A stretch of 64,000 bases of DNA, from positions 676,001-740,000 of the forward strand of contig NZ_CP118611.1 of assembly GCF_028993555.1 (NCBI RefSeq), read 5' to 3'. The translations under genes and the position numbers were made by a program. The notes under the pieces are model-generated. The model worked only from the letters and a program-made list of their open reading frames with translations. It was not told the origin of the DNA and searched no databases. Within the stretch, counting starts at the first letter, position 1, and each line of letters opens with the position of its first letter. Below, piece by piece: positions 35,499 through 44,661 of this stretch. Source of the stretch: Ensifer adhaerens (lineage in GTDB: Bacteria > Pseudomonadota > Alphaproteobacteria > Rhizobiales > Rhizobiaceae).

Positions 35499-36011
35499 AT
35501 GCGAGCGTTCGTGCTGACCATCATTCGACTTGGCCCCTGCGGCGCCTACATGGTCGCAGCCATCGCGCTACTGAGCGTTGCACTGCTTTGCAACGCGCCG
35601 TCCAGCTCATTCGCCTGGGCCCTGTACACGACCATGTTGCCGATGACGCGTACGCTGATACTCACGTTGGTAAACGCTTCCGATGTAGTCTTTTGGGGCG
35701 TGACCTTGACGCTCTTAGTCGCCGCGGCCATTGGCGGTTATCTGGCGGTTCGGCCTGAGCGATATTTGCAGTTGCGCTTCATTCATGCGCATGCAGCTCT
35801 TGTAGCCTCGGGGCTGGCTGTGCTCCAGATATCGCAAAGCAGCGCGGGTTTCGCCAGTAGTTCGTTTGCTCAACTTCCGCCGGTCGGCTGGCCCGTCGTC
35901 GACGGCTCGTCTGCTGCTTTCGCCTTGTTCGTTCTGATATTTTTGGCGTGCCTTAGCGCTCATGTGGCGATCATCAAGAGCGTCCGTTCGGCTCGCCATC
36001 GCACCAAATGA
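35499..36011 (+). CDS. Hypothetical multi-span membrane protein
   Basis: A 170-residue, strongly hydrophobic protein with about four candidate spans: AYMVAAIALLSVALLC, VVFWGVTLTLLVAAAIGGYL, AHAALVASGLAVLQI and AFALFVLIFLACLSAHVAII. It has a short basic C-terminal tail. AAGGA lies before the ATG at a rather long distance. No family was recognised and the neighbours give no hint. Confidence 0.6.
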   Translation: MRAFVLTIIRLGPCGAYMVAAIALLSVALLCNAPSSSFAWALYTTMLPMTRTLILTLVNASDVVFWGVTLTLLVAAAIGGYLAVRPERYLQLRFIHAHAALVASGLAVLQISQSSAGFASSSFAQLPPVGWPVVDGSSAAFALFVLIFLACLSAHVAIIKSVRSARHRTK

Positions 36012-36185
36012 AATGACAAGCCTGCCGGGATATGCAGGCACGCAGTCGGCTCTCGGCAAAGGAACTGCAGACCGTCGTCTGCGCTGTGGGCCGGAAAATT
36101 GTCTATTTTTGCCGCTGCTGTAGGTTGACCGAGCGCTACTCGCATCAAGTCGACTACTCTTGTACGGAAGTCATTAAGAACACTC

Positions 36186-36638
36186 ATGGAACCGCCAGCA
36201 ATCGTCAACGACTTGGCCTCGATCATCCAGACGTCGCTGGCACCTGTCTTCCTGCTTGCCGGTACAGCCGGTTTTGTAAACGTCTATGCGACACGTCTCG
36301 GCAGGGTCTCGGACCGGGTTAACGAGGTAGGGGAAAAGGACGGGGACGGTGAGGCGCGGCGCATGCAGCTGGACTATCTGCGCCGGCGGACGCTTGCGTT
36401 GGAGATAGCGGTCGTCTTGGGAACCTTGGCCGCGATCTGTACCGGCTGCGCGATCCTCAACCTGCTTGCCGGCGCGCTCGCGTTCGGGTTCCGCGAGGAG
36501 AATCTGTTCTGGTACTTCGGTGGTGCGATCGTCTCGCTCATCGTCTCGCTGTTGGCGTTCCTGTTTGAGATGCTCATCGCCGGGCGGAACATGCTGCGCC
36601 AGATGCGCATGGATCAGTCTGCCGCTGGACGCGATTGA
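36186..36638 (+). CDS. DUF2721-family membrane protein
   Basis: A 150-residue protein with an N-terminal hydrophobic stretch (SLAPVFLLAGTAGFVNVY) followed by the conserved short loop TRLGRVSDRVNE, then two adjacent spans and a basic tail. This order fits DUF2721. Its function is unknown; the family is widespread in bacteria as single genes. The ribosome binding site is weak. Confidence 0.75.
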   Translation: MEPPAIVNDLASIIQTSLAPVFLLAGTAGFVNVYATRLGRVSDRVNEVGEKDGDGEARRMQLDYLRRRTLALEIAVVLGTLAAICTGCAILNLLAGALAFGFREENLFWYFGGAIVSLIVSLLAFLFEMLIAGRNMLRQMRMDQSAAGRD

Positions 36639-36954
36639 GCTTCGCGAGGGGAAGGCGCCTTCGCATCAAGTGTCCGGACCGGGTCGCATTCCCACAGTTT
36701 AAGCGTCAATGCCGGCTTGTGAATACACCTGCGACCAGGTTGAAAACACCGCTGGATCTCCGGCTTGTGCCCAATCCATGGGGTGGTCTGCAATACGAGC
36801 GGCAAGTCTTTCAAGACCGGAACTGCGCAAGATCCTGTTGCCGGAGAAGCAGCAGACTTTGACTTGGGCTTGCGGCTCGAAGCGAGGTCCTTCCTTGACG
36901 ACTCGCCTCTTCGTTCCGATACCGTCACCCGACGTGCACGGCGAGGTGACGAAC
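36639..36954. other. Intergenic stretch, no gene seen
   Basis: About 316 bp precede the alpha/beta hydrolase. The hydrolase frame is open back to 36709, but that part does not read like a hydrolase N-terminus and has no good start. No hairpin or promoter stands out. Confidence 0.3.
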
Positions 36955-37653
36955 GTGGCGATGCTTCTGGTACCGGGTTTCATGCTCGACGCCGATCTCT
37001 GGGGCGAGGTGGTGCCGGCGTTGAGTGAATATGGCCCCGCCACATACGCTGATCTTTCGCAGGACAGCTCGATAACGGCGATGGCCCACCGTGCCCTCTC
37101 GCAGGCTCCGCCGGAGTTTGTGTTGGTCGGCTTTTCCATGGGCGGCTACGTGGCTCGGGAAATCGTCCGGCAGGCGGCCGACCGGGTAACAGCCCTTGTC
37201 CTGATCGCAACATCCGCACGCGGCGACAGCAATGTCGAGCTTCAGCGGAAGAAGGCAATCGCCGAACAGACCGGCAGTGCGGTCTTCAAGGGGCTGAGCA
37301 GAACCGCCGTGCTCTCATCGCTGCACTCTGACAATGCCGACCGGGCGGATATCGTTGCGCGCATCCAGGCGGCAGGGCAGCGATTGGGAGGCGACGTCTT
37401 TCGCAGTCAGTCGCTGATCGATCGACGAGACGAACGGGATGATCGGAAATCGATCCGGTGTCCAACTCTCGTCGTTGCGGGAGAGTTGGACCGATTGAGG
37501 TCTCGAACCGAGGCGCTTGAGCTTGACCAGGGTATCATCGGTTCAAGCTTTGAAATTATCGAAAACACCGGACATATGGTCCCCATGGAAGCGCCACAGC
37601 GTCTCGCCGAAGTCATGGGGGAATGGCTCGAACAACAACGCGCCGGGTGCTGA
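36955..37653 (+). CDS. Alpha/beta hydrolase
   Basis: A compact hydrolase starting at a GTG at 36955 (GAGGTG eight bases upstream) or the ATG at 36961. It has MLLVPGFMLDADLW at the first strand, the nucleophile elbow GFSMGG, the acid region in CPTLVVAGELDRLRS and the histidine in ENTGHMVPMEAP. All three catalytic residues are present. Substrate unknown; the small size fits esterase or peptidase-like members. The gene converges on ridA. Confidence 0.8.
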   Translation: MAMLLVPGFMLDADLWGEVVPALSEYGPATYADLSQDSSITAMAHRALSQAPPEFVLVGFSMGGYVAREIVRQAADRVTALVLIATSARGDSNVELQRKKAIAEQTGSAVFKGLSRTAVLSSLHSDNADRADIVARIQAAGQRLGGDVFRSQSLIDRRDERDDRKSIRCPTLVVAGELDRLRSRTEALELDQGIIGSSFEIIENTGHMVPMEAPQRLAEVMGEWLEQQRAGC

Positions 37654-37743
37654 CAAGCGCTATTGGCGTGATCCCAAGCCACGCCGCTTGGAGAGACTGG
37701 GCGGTGTTAGCCACCCAATCTCGAGGTCTTCTACGCGGGGCGC

Positions 37744-38121
37744 CTAGAGTGCAATGACTGCCTCGATCTCGACCTTTGCACCCTTTGGAAGCGCGCTGAC
37801 TTCGTAGCAGGCGCGTGCGGGGAATGGCTTAGCAAAGAAACCGGCATAGACCTTGTTGATTTCGGCGAAGTTGCCGAGGTCGGTCAAAAGCACGGTCGTC
37901 TTGACGGCGTTGGCGAGGCTTGTGCCGGCTGCTGCCGCGATCGCAGCAAGGTTCTTGAGGCACTGATCGGCCTGCGCGATTGCGTCATCCGAGTTGAATT
38001 CCCCGGTTGCCGGATCGATCGGCAGCTGGCCGGAAACGAACAGCAGGTTGCCGACCTTGATCGCCTGCGAGAAGGGGCCGACGGCGCCTGGCGCGTCGTT
38101 CGTATGGATTTCCTGGATCAT
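37744..38121 (-). CDS. ridA: RidA-family enamine/imine deaminase
   Basis: A 125-residue protein of the YjgF/YER057c/UK114 family with GPFSQAIKVGNLLFVSGQLP near the N-terminus and the signature AKVEIEAVIAL at the C-terminus; the active-site arginine sits in FPARACYEV. RidA hydrolyses reactive imine/enamine products of amino acid oxidation and PLP enzymes. It is the last gene of the dadX-dadA-ridA run and would detoxify 2-iminopropanoate made by the dehydrogenase. AAGGAAA precedes its ATG. Confidence 0.93.
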   Translation of the reverse strand: MIQEIHTNDAPGAVGPFSQAIKVGNLLFVSGQLPIDPATGEFNSDDAIAQADQCLKNLAAIAAAAGTSLANAVKTTVLLTDLGNFAEINKVYAGFFAKPFPARACYEVSALPKGAKVEIEAVIAL

Positions 38122-38156
38122 GATCTGTTTCCTTGAAAGTGGTTGAACGGAGCCGC

Positions 38157-39407
38157 TTAAGTGTAACGAGCTATTGCGAGATCGGTCGCGTCGATCTCAG
38201 GCTTGCTGCCGCTGATGAGATCGGCGATCACACGGGCCGAACCGGAGCTCATCGTCCAGCCGAGCGTACCGTGACCGGTGTTGAGATAGAGGCCTTCGAC
38301 CTTCGTCGCACCGATCACCGGCGTGCCATCCGGCGTCATCGGGCGAAGGCCCGACCAGAAGCTGGCCTTCGAGACGTCGCCGCCGGGGAAGAGGTCGGTG
38401 ACGGAATGCTGAAGCGTCAGGCGGCGCGGCTCGCCGAGATCGTTGGTGTAGCCTGAAATTTCGGCCATGCCGCCGACGCGGATGCGGTCGCCGAGCCTCG
38501 TGATGGCGATCTTGAAGGTCTCGTCCATCACCGTCGATTCCGGCGCGCGCGAGGCGTCGGTGATCGGGATCGTCAGCGAATAACCCTTGACCGGATAGAC
38601 CGGCAGACGGATGCCGTGCGGCCTGACCAGCAGCGGCGAGAAACTGCCAAGCGCCACGACAACGGCATCTGCCCGCAGCGTTCCGTGCGCGGTCACGACG
38701 CCGCGTGTGCGGCCACCCTCGACGTCGAGGCCACGGATGATGCTGCCGTAGTTGAAGCGCACGCCGAGTTCTTCGGCCTTGTTCGCAAGCGCGTTGCTGA
38801 ACTTGAAGCAGTCGCCGGTCTCATCCTTCGGCGTCAGCAGGCCGCCGACGATTTTTTCGCGCACGTGCTTTAGTGCCGGCTCGACGCGGATGCAGCCGTC
38901 GCGGTCCAGCACCTCGTAGGGAATGCCGTCGGCGGCGAGCGCCTTGACGTCCTTTCCGCACGCATCAAGCTGCTGCTGCGTGCGGAACAATTGCAGCGTG
39001 CCCTGCATTCGCTCGTCATAGGCAATACCGGTCTCTGCGCGCAGCGTGGCGAGCGAGATGCGGCTGTAGTCGGCGAGGCGCAACATGCGGCTCTTGTTGA
39101 TGGCGTAGCGCTTGGACGTGCAGTTGGAGAGCATCTTCACCATCCACGACAGCATGGCGGTGTCGACCTTCGGGCGCAGGATCAGAGGCGCATGCTCCAT
39201 GAACAGCCACTTCATCGCCTTCATCGGAATGCCGGGCGCGGCCCAGGGCGAGCAGTAGCCGAAGGAGACTTCGCCGGCATTGGCGAAGCTCGTCTCCAGT
39301 GCAGGGCCGGGCTGACGGTCGATGACCGTCACCTCGTGTCCTGCCTTGGCAAGCTGGTAGGCCGAGGTCACGCCGATGATGCCGGCGCCGAGAACGATAA
39401 CTTTCAT
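38157..39407 (-). CDS. dadA: D-amino acid dehydrogenase
   Basis: A 416-residue FAD enzyme with an N-terminal dinucleotide motif ([21 protein letters not shown]), FRTQQQLD in the middle and [19 protein letters not shown] at the C-terminus, all typical of DadA. It oxidises D-alanine to pyruvate via the imine and passes electrons to the respiratory chain at the membrane. It stands 27 bp after the racemase gene and 35 bp before ridA, so the three form one operon for alanine catabolism. Confidence 0.94.
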   Translation of the reverse strand: MKVIVLGAGIIGVTSAYQLAKAGHEVTVIDRQPGPALETSFANAGEVSFGYCSPWAAPGIPMKAMKWLFMEHAPLILRPKVDTAMLSWMVKMLSNCTSKRYAINKSRMLRLADYSRISLATLRAETGIAYDERMQGTLQLFRTQQQLDACGKDVKALAADGIPYEVLDRDGCIRVEPALKHVREKIVGGLLTPKDETGDCFKFSNALANKAEELGVRFNYGSIIRGLDVEGGRTRGVVTAHGTLRADAVVVALGSFSPLLVRPHGIRLPVYPVKGYSLTIPITDASRAPESTVMDETFKIAITRLGDRIRVGGMAEISGYTNDLGEPRRLTLQHSVTDLFPGGDVSKASFWSGLRPMTPDGTPVIGATKVEGLYLNTGHGTLGWTMSSGSARVIADLISGSKPEIDATDLAIARYT

Positions 39408-39434
39408 GATGTCCCCACGGAAGAAGAGAAAGGA

Positions 39435-40568
39435 TCAGCGGTATTGCCGCTCGTAGCGCTGGCCGAGGCCGGTCAGGATCTCATAGGAAATGGTACCGGC
39501 GTCGCGTGCAATGTCTTCAAGCGTTTGATTGGGGCCGAACACTTCCACGAGGCTGCCAAGCTGCAGGCGGCCGTCCGGCAGGGCGGAGATGTCGATGGTG
39601 ATGCTGTCCATCGAGACACGGCCGACGATTGGCAGGCGAATGCCGTCGCAATAGACGGCGCCCCGGTCGCTCAGGCTGCGCGGCAGGCCATCGGCATAGC
39701 CGGCGGCAATGGTGGCAAGGCGGGTTTCTCCCGCGGCGATGTGGGTGCCGCTGTAGCCGACGCGCGCGCCGGCGGGCACGGTGCGGGTCTGCACGACGGC
39801 CACATCGAGGCGCAGGACGGGCTCCATCGGATTGGGCTGTTTGGCGGTCGGTGCGCCACCGTAGAGAGCAATCCCGGGGCGGGCAAGGACGCCGTGATAG
39901 GGTCTGCCGAGGAAGATGCCGCCCGAATTGGCAAAGCAACGGTCGAACTCGGGGAACTCGGCCGCGATGCGGTTCATTTCGGAGAGCTGGCTTCCGTTCT
40001 GCTCGCTCTCGGCCTCATCGGCCGAGGCGAGGTGGCTCATGATGAACTGGACATCAATACTGCCGCTCGCTTTCAGCAGGCTGGCAATGGCGGCGCGCTC
40101 CTCCGGCGGAACGCCGAGGCGCGACATGCCGGTATCGAATTGCAGGACCGCCGGCAGCCTGCGGCCGAGCGCCGTCGCAGTCTCGCTCCAGCGCTGCAAC
40201 TGCTCCAGCGAATTGATGACCGGCACGATGCCATGCTCGACGCAGGCAGTTTCATTGCCGGGCTGTAGGCCGTTCAACACATAGACGGTGGCGTCAGTTG
40301 CGAGAGTTGGCTGCAGCCGCAGGGCTTCAACGAACTGGGCAACGAAGAAGTGACGGCATCCATGCTGGTAGAGCCTGGCGGCGACCCGGTTGGCGCCGAG
40401 CCCGTAGGCGTCCGCCTTGACGACACCAGCTGCGCGCGCAGGCGCTACCTCGGCCGCCAGCTTTTCATAGTTGCGAGCAATGGCTGCTAGATCGATGGTC
40501 AGGTAGCCCGATGCGCCGCCCGCGGCGGTCGTCATCCCTTGCCTTCTTGCCTGTATTGCCCCGTCCAT
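39435..40568 (-). CDS. dadX: Catabolic alanine racemase
   Basis: A 377-residue PLP enzyme from the ATG at 40568 with GGGGAGG upstream; the frame runs on to 40796 across the divergent promoter and is rejected. It carries the PLP lysine in VVKADAYGLG, the catalytic tyrosine region in ARVGYSGTH and the substrate loop VSMDSITID. It converts L-alanine to D-alanine, which DadA then oxidises. Its position at the head of the dad operon supports the catabolic (dadX) rather than the biosynthetic role. Confidence 0.93.
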   Translation of the reverse strand: MDGAIQARRQGMTTAAGGASGYLTIDLAAIARNYEKLAAEVAPARAAGVVKADAYGLGANRVAARLYQHGCRHFFVAQFVEALRLQPTLATDATVYVLNGLQPGNETACVEHGIVPVINSLEQLQRWSETATALGRRLPAVLQFDTGMSRLGVPPEERAAIASLLKASGSIDVQFIMSHLASADEAESEQNGSQLSEMNRIAAEFPEFDRCFANSGGIFLGRPYHGVLARPGIALYGGAPTAKQPNPMEPVLRLDVAVVQTRTVPAGARVGYSGTHIAAGETRLATIAAGYADGLPRSLSDRGAVYCDGIRLPIVGRVSMDSITIDISALPDGRLQLGSLVEVFGPNQTLEDIARDAGTISYEILTGLGQRYERQYR

Positions 40569-40693
40569 TCCAGCCTCCCCATGTTGGCGGGAGATTAGTG
40601 AAACGATCGCGAAATTTCTGAGGAAAGAATGATTGATCGTTGTGAGAAATCGTGAGCATTGAAACAAACAAAGACAAATTGGAATAATCTGCC
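40569..40693. promoter_or_regulatory. Divergent dadX / lrp promoter region
   Basis: A 125-bp gap separates the dad operon from its divergent Lrp-type regulator. It is clearly AT-richer than the flanks (about 40600-40690). Regulators of this type usually bind several sites in such a gap and respond to alanine. No single operator can be called. Confidence 0.45.
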
Positions 40694-41170
40694 ATGGCCG
40701 CACTTGACGCGAAAGACCGCAATATTCTTCGCCTGCTTCGGCTCGACGCCCGGCGCAGCAATGCGAGCCTGGCTGCCGAAGTCGGCCTTTCGCCATCGGC
40801 CTGCCTCCGGCGGATAAAGCTGATGGAGCAGGCCGGCGTTATCCGGGGCTACACCGCGCTGGTGGATACATCGAACGTCGAGGCCACCATCGCGGTGATC
40901 ATCAACATCACGCTCGACCGTCAGACGGAGGATTATCTCGACCGCTTCGAGGCCGCGATCCGCAGGCACCCCGAAATAAAGGAATGTTTCCTGATGACCG
41001 GCGGATCGGACTATCTGTTGCGCGTCGAAGTCGCCAATGCCGGCGAGTTCGAGCGCATTCACAAGGAAATCCTCTCAGCTCTCCCTGGTGTTTCACGCAT
41101 CCATTCGAGCTTTGCGATCCGCAACGTGCTCGCGACGCGAACCGGGACGAAGCGTTCAACGCGCCAGTAG
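40694..41170 (+). CDS. Lrp/AsnC-family regulator of the dad operon
   Basis: A 158-residue protein with the AsnC-type helix-turn-helix (LRLDARRSNASLAAEVGLSP, then RRIKLMEQAGVI) and the C-terminal RAM effector domain (ECFLMTGGSDYLLRVEVAN). Divergent orientation to dadX-dadA-ridA indicates local control, probably activation by L- or D-alanine as for DadR/Lrp proteins. Unlike the broken Lrp fragment at 7213-7458, this copy is complete. Confidence 0.92.
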   Translation: MAALDAKDRNILRLLRLDARRSNASLAAEVGLSPSACLRRIKLMEQAGVIRGYTALVDTSNVEATIAVIINITLDRQTEDYLDRFEAAIRRHPEIKECFLMTGGSDYLLRVEVANAGEFERIHKEILSALPGVSRIHSSFAIRNVLATRTGTKRSTRQ

Positions 41171-41417
41171 AAACGACGAGGCGTTGGGCGCAGATTCCAT
41201 GCGCGTCATTCCTATCCGCGCAAGCGCGGCGGGCACGCGTTATCGGTTGCTGACGCGCCCGATAACGGACGGTGCCTCATCCGCAGCGGCGAAGCGTCTC
41301 ATGGACCACCCAAATGGACAATGCCGCAAATCGGCCTGCTTGCGTGATCATCCCTAGGCGTCGCAGCGAAGGTTTCGATAGCGTTCGCGCCGAACGCTTC
41401 GTGAGCGAGTTCTGGAG

Positions 41418-41804
41418 CTACCACGAAGGGAGATTGAGTCTTCGAAGTTCAATGCGCTCTGAAGGAACTATGAAGGTCTCGCCATCACAGACTGTGCGTA
41501 TCGCCTGATGCAGATCGCTGGCGGTGCTGCCCTTGAGCACGTAACCGGCGCCATAGTTCAGTACCTGGATCGCTGTTTCGATGCTCGTATTCGCCGTGAA
41601 GACGATGATCCGGGTCCCCTGATATTTCTGGGCAATCAGTTCGATGGCGGCAACGGTATCACCCGGCATGCTTAGGTCGAGCACGAGCACCTAGGGTGAG
41701 TATTCTGCGACTATTTTCAGAGCGTCGACCGCGTTCTCGCCCTTTGCGACGATATCGAGGTCGCTTTTCCCGGAATATAAGCTGACCAAGCCCTCAAGAT
41801 CTTC
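41418..41804 (-). pseudogene. Decayed response-regulator receiver domain
   Basis: On the reverse strand the frame reads EDLEGLVSLYSGKSDLDIVA, then ENAVDALKIVAEYSP, then a TAG at 41691-41693, then VLVLDLSMPGD, IIVFTANTS and YVLKGSTASDLHQAIRTV. This is a NarL-type receiver domain with its phospho-acceptor aspartate in the middle block. It has an in-frame stop, no proper N-terminus, and no LuxR-type DNA-binding domain before it ends. It is a clear pseudogene at the border of the polysaccharide region. Confidence 0.75.
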
Positions 41805-42008
41805 CGGCTGCCAACGACTTCCGGGTCCTCGGAAAACACTTCGGGGTACCTGGACCCACGCGTCGGCCAAATGCCGGTCTTTTCGGCATGCTCGCGGTCA
41901 GGCAGGCAATGTTGACCACGGACGCAAAACTTCACCGCCGATCTAAGCCCCAGCGCACTCGATCTCGCCAAGCGTGCGGGGCCCTGTGGAAACGAGAAGA
42001 GCGCCCCC

Positions 42009-43088
42009 TCAGTCTTTGAAGCCAATTGCTCGCTTGACGCCCGACTTGAACAGATATTCGGCCCGGGAAATTGGGAGCCGCTCGATGAATATCTCAGAAT
42101 AATCGTAGTGCACTGCTCCGAAACGCTCTTTGAAATGTGAAAGCGAAGCCGAATTGCCGCTCTCTCCGAGGTGATAGAAACGGCAGCCTGCCCGGCACGC
42201 ATCTTCGATGGAGAGTTTTTGTAAGAGGTCGTTGGCGCGCGACGTTCCCAGTGCAACCCGGTCGATTGCGCCGCGGGAGTCGTTCACATTCTTCCCCATC
42301 AGGACCAGGGACGCCGCGACGGGCTGTCCATTCACCCACGCTGCCCAGACTTTGCAAGACGCTCCGAGCGCTTCCTGGATCTGATAGAGTTTTTTGATGG
42401 GATCGCGTCTCCCGAAGCGGAACTTCGCCAGCCAGAGTGGTTCGTTTTGCTGTTCGGCCCACCTCTTGACTGAGGTCTTAAGCAAGTTGTGAAGGAGGGG
42501 GATCAACTCGCCGCTGCTGCTGCTCTTGACGATGACGGCCTCCCGCTCGGCCTTGCGGATACTCACCCTTGTCGCCTTGGTGAAGAGCTTGTTGTAGACG
42601 TGATCGAATCCATCTTTCAGATCGATAACGTGGGCGCGGCGCGGTTTCGTCATCAGACCCAGGCCGGCCGCCGCTTCGGACCATCGGCTACCCTGTAAGG
42701 GGTTGGGCCTGATACGAATGCTGAGGAAACGCAACGCAATGAGGTCTTTCAGGACTTCCCTGAGGTGGCGGCTGGTTGTGTTGTCGCAACACACGGCCCC
42801 GCCCATTCCGCAACCATCAGGATACGATCCCGCAACAAGGTCCACAGGTCCGATGGCAGTCATGGTCACGAGCGGAACCAAAATCTGGCATCCGTCTTCG
42901 AACTGGTAGTAGCGGCTGATGTCCTTGAGCCGACCCTCAGCGCATATGGCATTGTTCCACTCCGGCGATTGATATGGCATCGCGTCGGGGTCGTGAATCA
43001 TCAATTGCTTCCACGCATCACGTGGCGCGGGGCTCGTAACTCGATAGCAAATGGTGGATGTGATCCGGTCGTTGTAAATGTATTGCAT
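42009..43088 (-). CDS. FemAB/GNAT-like acyltransferase (copy 1)
   Basis: The ATG at 43088 is chosen (359 aa); a TTG at 43130 extends the frame. The protein has the double-GNAT FemAB-like layout: RIRPNPLQGSRWSEAA in the first half, HVIDLKDGFDHVYNKLF before an Arg/Lys-rich helix, then VWAAWVNGQPVAASLVLMG, YHLGESGNSASLSHFKERFG and VKRAIGF. The same blocks recur in the protein at 49899-50987 (RIRPNP/KIRPNP, YHMGETGNSASLAQFKSRFG). These enzymes transfer acyl or aminoacyl groups to amino-bearing acceptors. A role in decorating the polysaccharide is inferred from location. Confidence 0.78.
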   Translation of the reverse strand: MQYIYNDRITSTICYRVTSPAPRDAWKQLMIHDPDAMPYQSPEWNNAICAEGRLKDISRYYQFEDGCQILVPLVTMTAIGPVDLVAGSYPDGCGMGGAVCCDNTTSRHLREVLKDLIALRFLSIRIRPNPLQGSRWSEAAAGLGLMTKPRRAHVIDLKDGFDHVYNKLFTKATRVSIRKAEREAVIVKSSSSGELIPLLHNLLKTSVKRWAEQQNEPLWLAKFRFGRRDPIKKLYQIQEALGASCKVWAAWVNGQPVAASLVLMGKNVNDSRGAIDRVALGTSRANDLLQKLSIEDACRAGCRFYHLGESGNSASLSHFKERFGAVHYDYSEIFIERLPISRAEYLFKSGVKRAIGFKD

Positions 43089-43643
43089 TGGCCCAGTACG
43101 CAAAAAGAGTGGACACGCAAGAACAAGCAACTCATCTCGTGCAAATTACTCGTGCGGGATCCGACACTTAAGCGACGGCCGCGTAAAAACTAACAGTCCA
43201 GAAATCACTTCGTCAGAACAAACTACGCCATAGTATATATTACGTATGTTTTAATTTAAGGAAAGGGGGCCCTGGCAACAATCTCGCGGCTCCGCGGCCC
43301 AATATCCAGCAAAAATGATTCCCCCTCGTTGATACAAAGCGAGCCTAAGCACGGGAGCGGATGTGAAGTTTGGTGGGGCAGAGGAGGCGCGCTCCGGCGG
43401 CGGCAGGACAGGTGCACATTTGGCAGAGAACCGAACCGGAGCGTCCGCTACTTGTGCGCGAATAGACGCGTGGGCTTCGGAGGCTTGACTGCTTGGCAGC
43501 GAGAATGGAGGATTGAGTTGAGACACGGAGAGTGCCGGTCAGCTCACGGTTGACAACGAGGTGCTGGTTCGTTTGCAATCGGCTCGTGAGTGCGGGCTCT
43601 TTCTGGCAATATGTCGCGACAAAGTTCGCCGAGACCAGATGTC
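43089..43643. other. Divergent gap between acyltransferase copy 1 and the epimerase gene
   Basis: No recognisable gene. A strongly AT-rich patch at about 43225-43260, with near-palindromic TATATTACGTATG, probably contains promoter elements for one or both divergent genes. Short open frames in both directions look like chance. Confidence 0.35.
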
Positions 43644-44579
43644 ATGGGGAGAAACGGTTTGAGGACGATCTTGGTGACCGGGGGAGCCGGTTTCATTGGC
43701 TCGCATCTGACGCGACGATTGTTGGAAACCGGACGCGACGTTGTGGTGCTGGATGACCTGAGTTCAGGAAAGCGCGACAATGTGCCCAACGCAGCCAAGT
43801 TCATCAATGGCTCTATCCTGGATCGACAGGTGGTTCGCAGCGCGCTTCCCGGCGTCGATGCCTGCATTCACCTGGCCGCGGTCGCTTCGGTCGAAAAATG
43901 CAATCGGCAGCTGACGCATTCTCACGCCATCAATATTACCGGGTTCCTGAACCTGGTTGAGGAGATTGTGAACTCCGGCAACAAGCGGACAATAGTCTAT
44001 GCCTCTTCAGCCGCCGTTTACGGGGCCAGTCAGGACCTCCCGCTTTCAGAGGAGGGCAAGTGCGTGCCACTTTCGCCCTACGGTGCCGACAAGCTCTCGT
44101 GCGAATTGCATGCCCGGGCCGCCTATGAAGTCTACGGCCTCTCGACGACGGGTCTTCGCTTCTTCAACGTCTTCGGACCGGGCCAGGATCCGCAGTCACC
44201 CTATTCCGGTGTGATCACCAAGTTCGTGCAGCGGTTGAAAAACAACGAAGACATCGTGATCTATGGCGATGGCACGCAGACCCGCGATTTCGTTTACGTC
44301 GGCGACGTGGTCGAAGCGCTTATCCGGTCGGCGGATCGGGCTGCGAATGGCGCAAGGGTCTTGAACGTTTGCAGCGGCGTCGAGACATCGATCAATGACC
44401 TCGCGCGAATTATGATCGAGGAGACCAAGTCTGGTTGCGGCATCGCGCACGTGGATGGATTGCTCGGCGAAGTCAGGCGTTCCCAGGGGTGCACGCACGC
44501 ACTTGAAGCGGAGCTCGATCATCGATGCCGCACGGATCTTCGCGTTGGGCTGGCACAGTTGCTGGCGGGGCGGCAATAG
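43644..44579 (+). CDS. NAD-dependent sugar epimerase/dehydratase (GalE/WbpP-like)
   Basis: An extended-SDR protein with the cofactor motif TGGAGFIGSH, the active-site SSAAVYG and SPYGADK (Tyr-x3-Lys), and GLRFFNVFGPGQDP, all typical of UDP-sugar 4-epimerases. The start is either the ATG at 43644 or a TTG at 43659, which has GGGGAG six bases upstream and would give the usual MRTILVTGG N-terminus. It should supply a nucleotide sugar for the polysaccharide made by the surrounding genes. Confidence 0.85.
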   Translation: MGRNGLRTILVTGGAGFIGSHLTRRLLETGRDVVVLDDLSSGKRDNVPNAAKFINGSILDRQVVRSALPGVDACIHLAAVASVEKCNRQLTHSHAINITGFLNLVEEIVNSGNKRTIVYASSAAVYGASQDLPLSEEGKCVPLSPYGADKLSCELHARAAYEVYGLSTTGLRFFNVFGPGQDPQSPYSGVITKFVQRLKNNEDIVIYGDGTQTRDFVYVGDVVEALIRSADRAANGARVLNVCSGVETSINDLARIMIEETKSGCGIAHVDGLLGEVRRSQGCTHALEAELDHRCRTDLRVGLAQLLAGRQ

Positions 44580-44661
44580 CGCGACACGGTCTTTTTGGGG
44601 CGACCTCACCACAAGACAGGCAGTTCGGTGCAACCGTCGCTAAGATGTTGGCTGAGCCGGC

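Noticed and set aside
43251..43578. Small open frames in the gap before the epimerase
   Set aside because: They lack ribosome binding sites and recognisable content.
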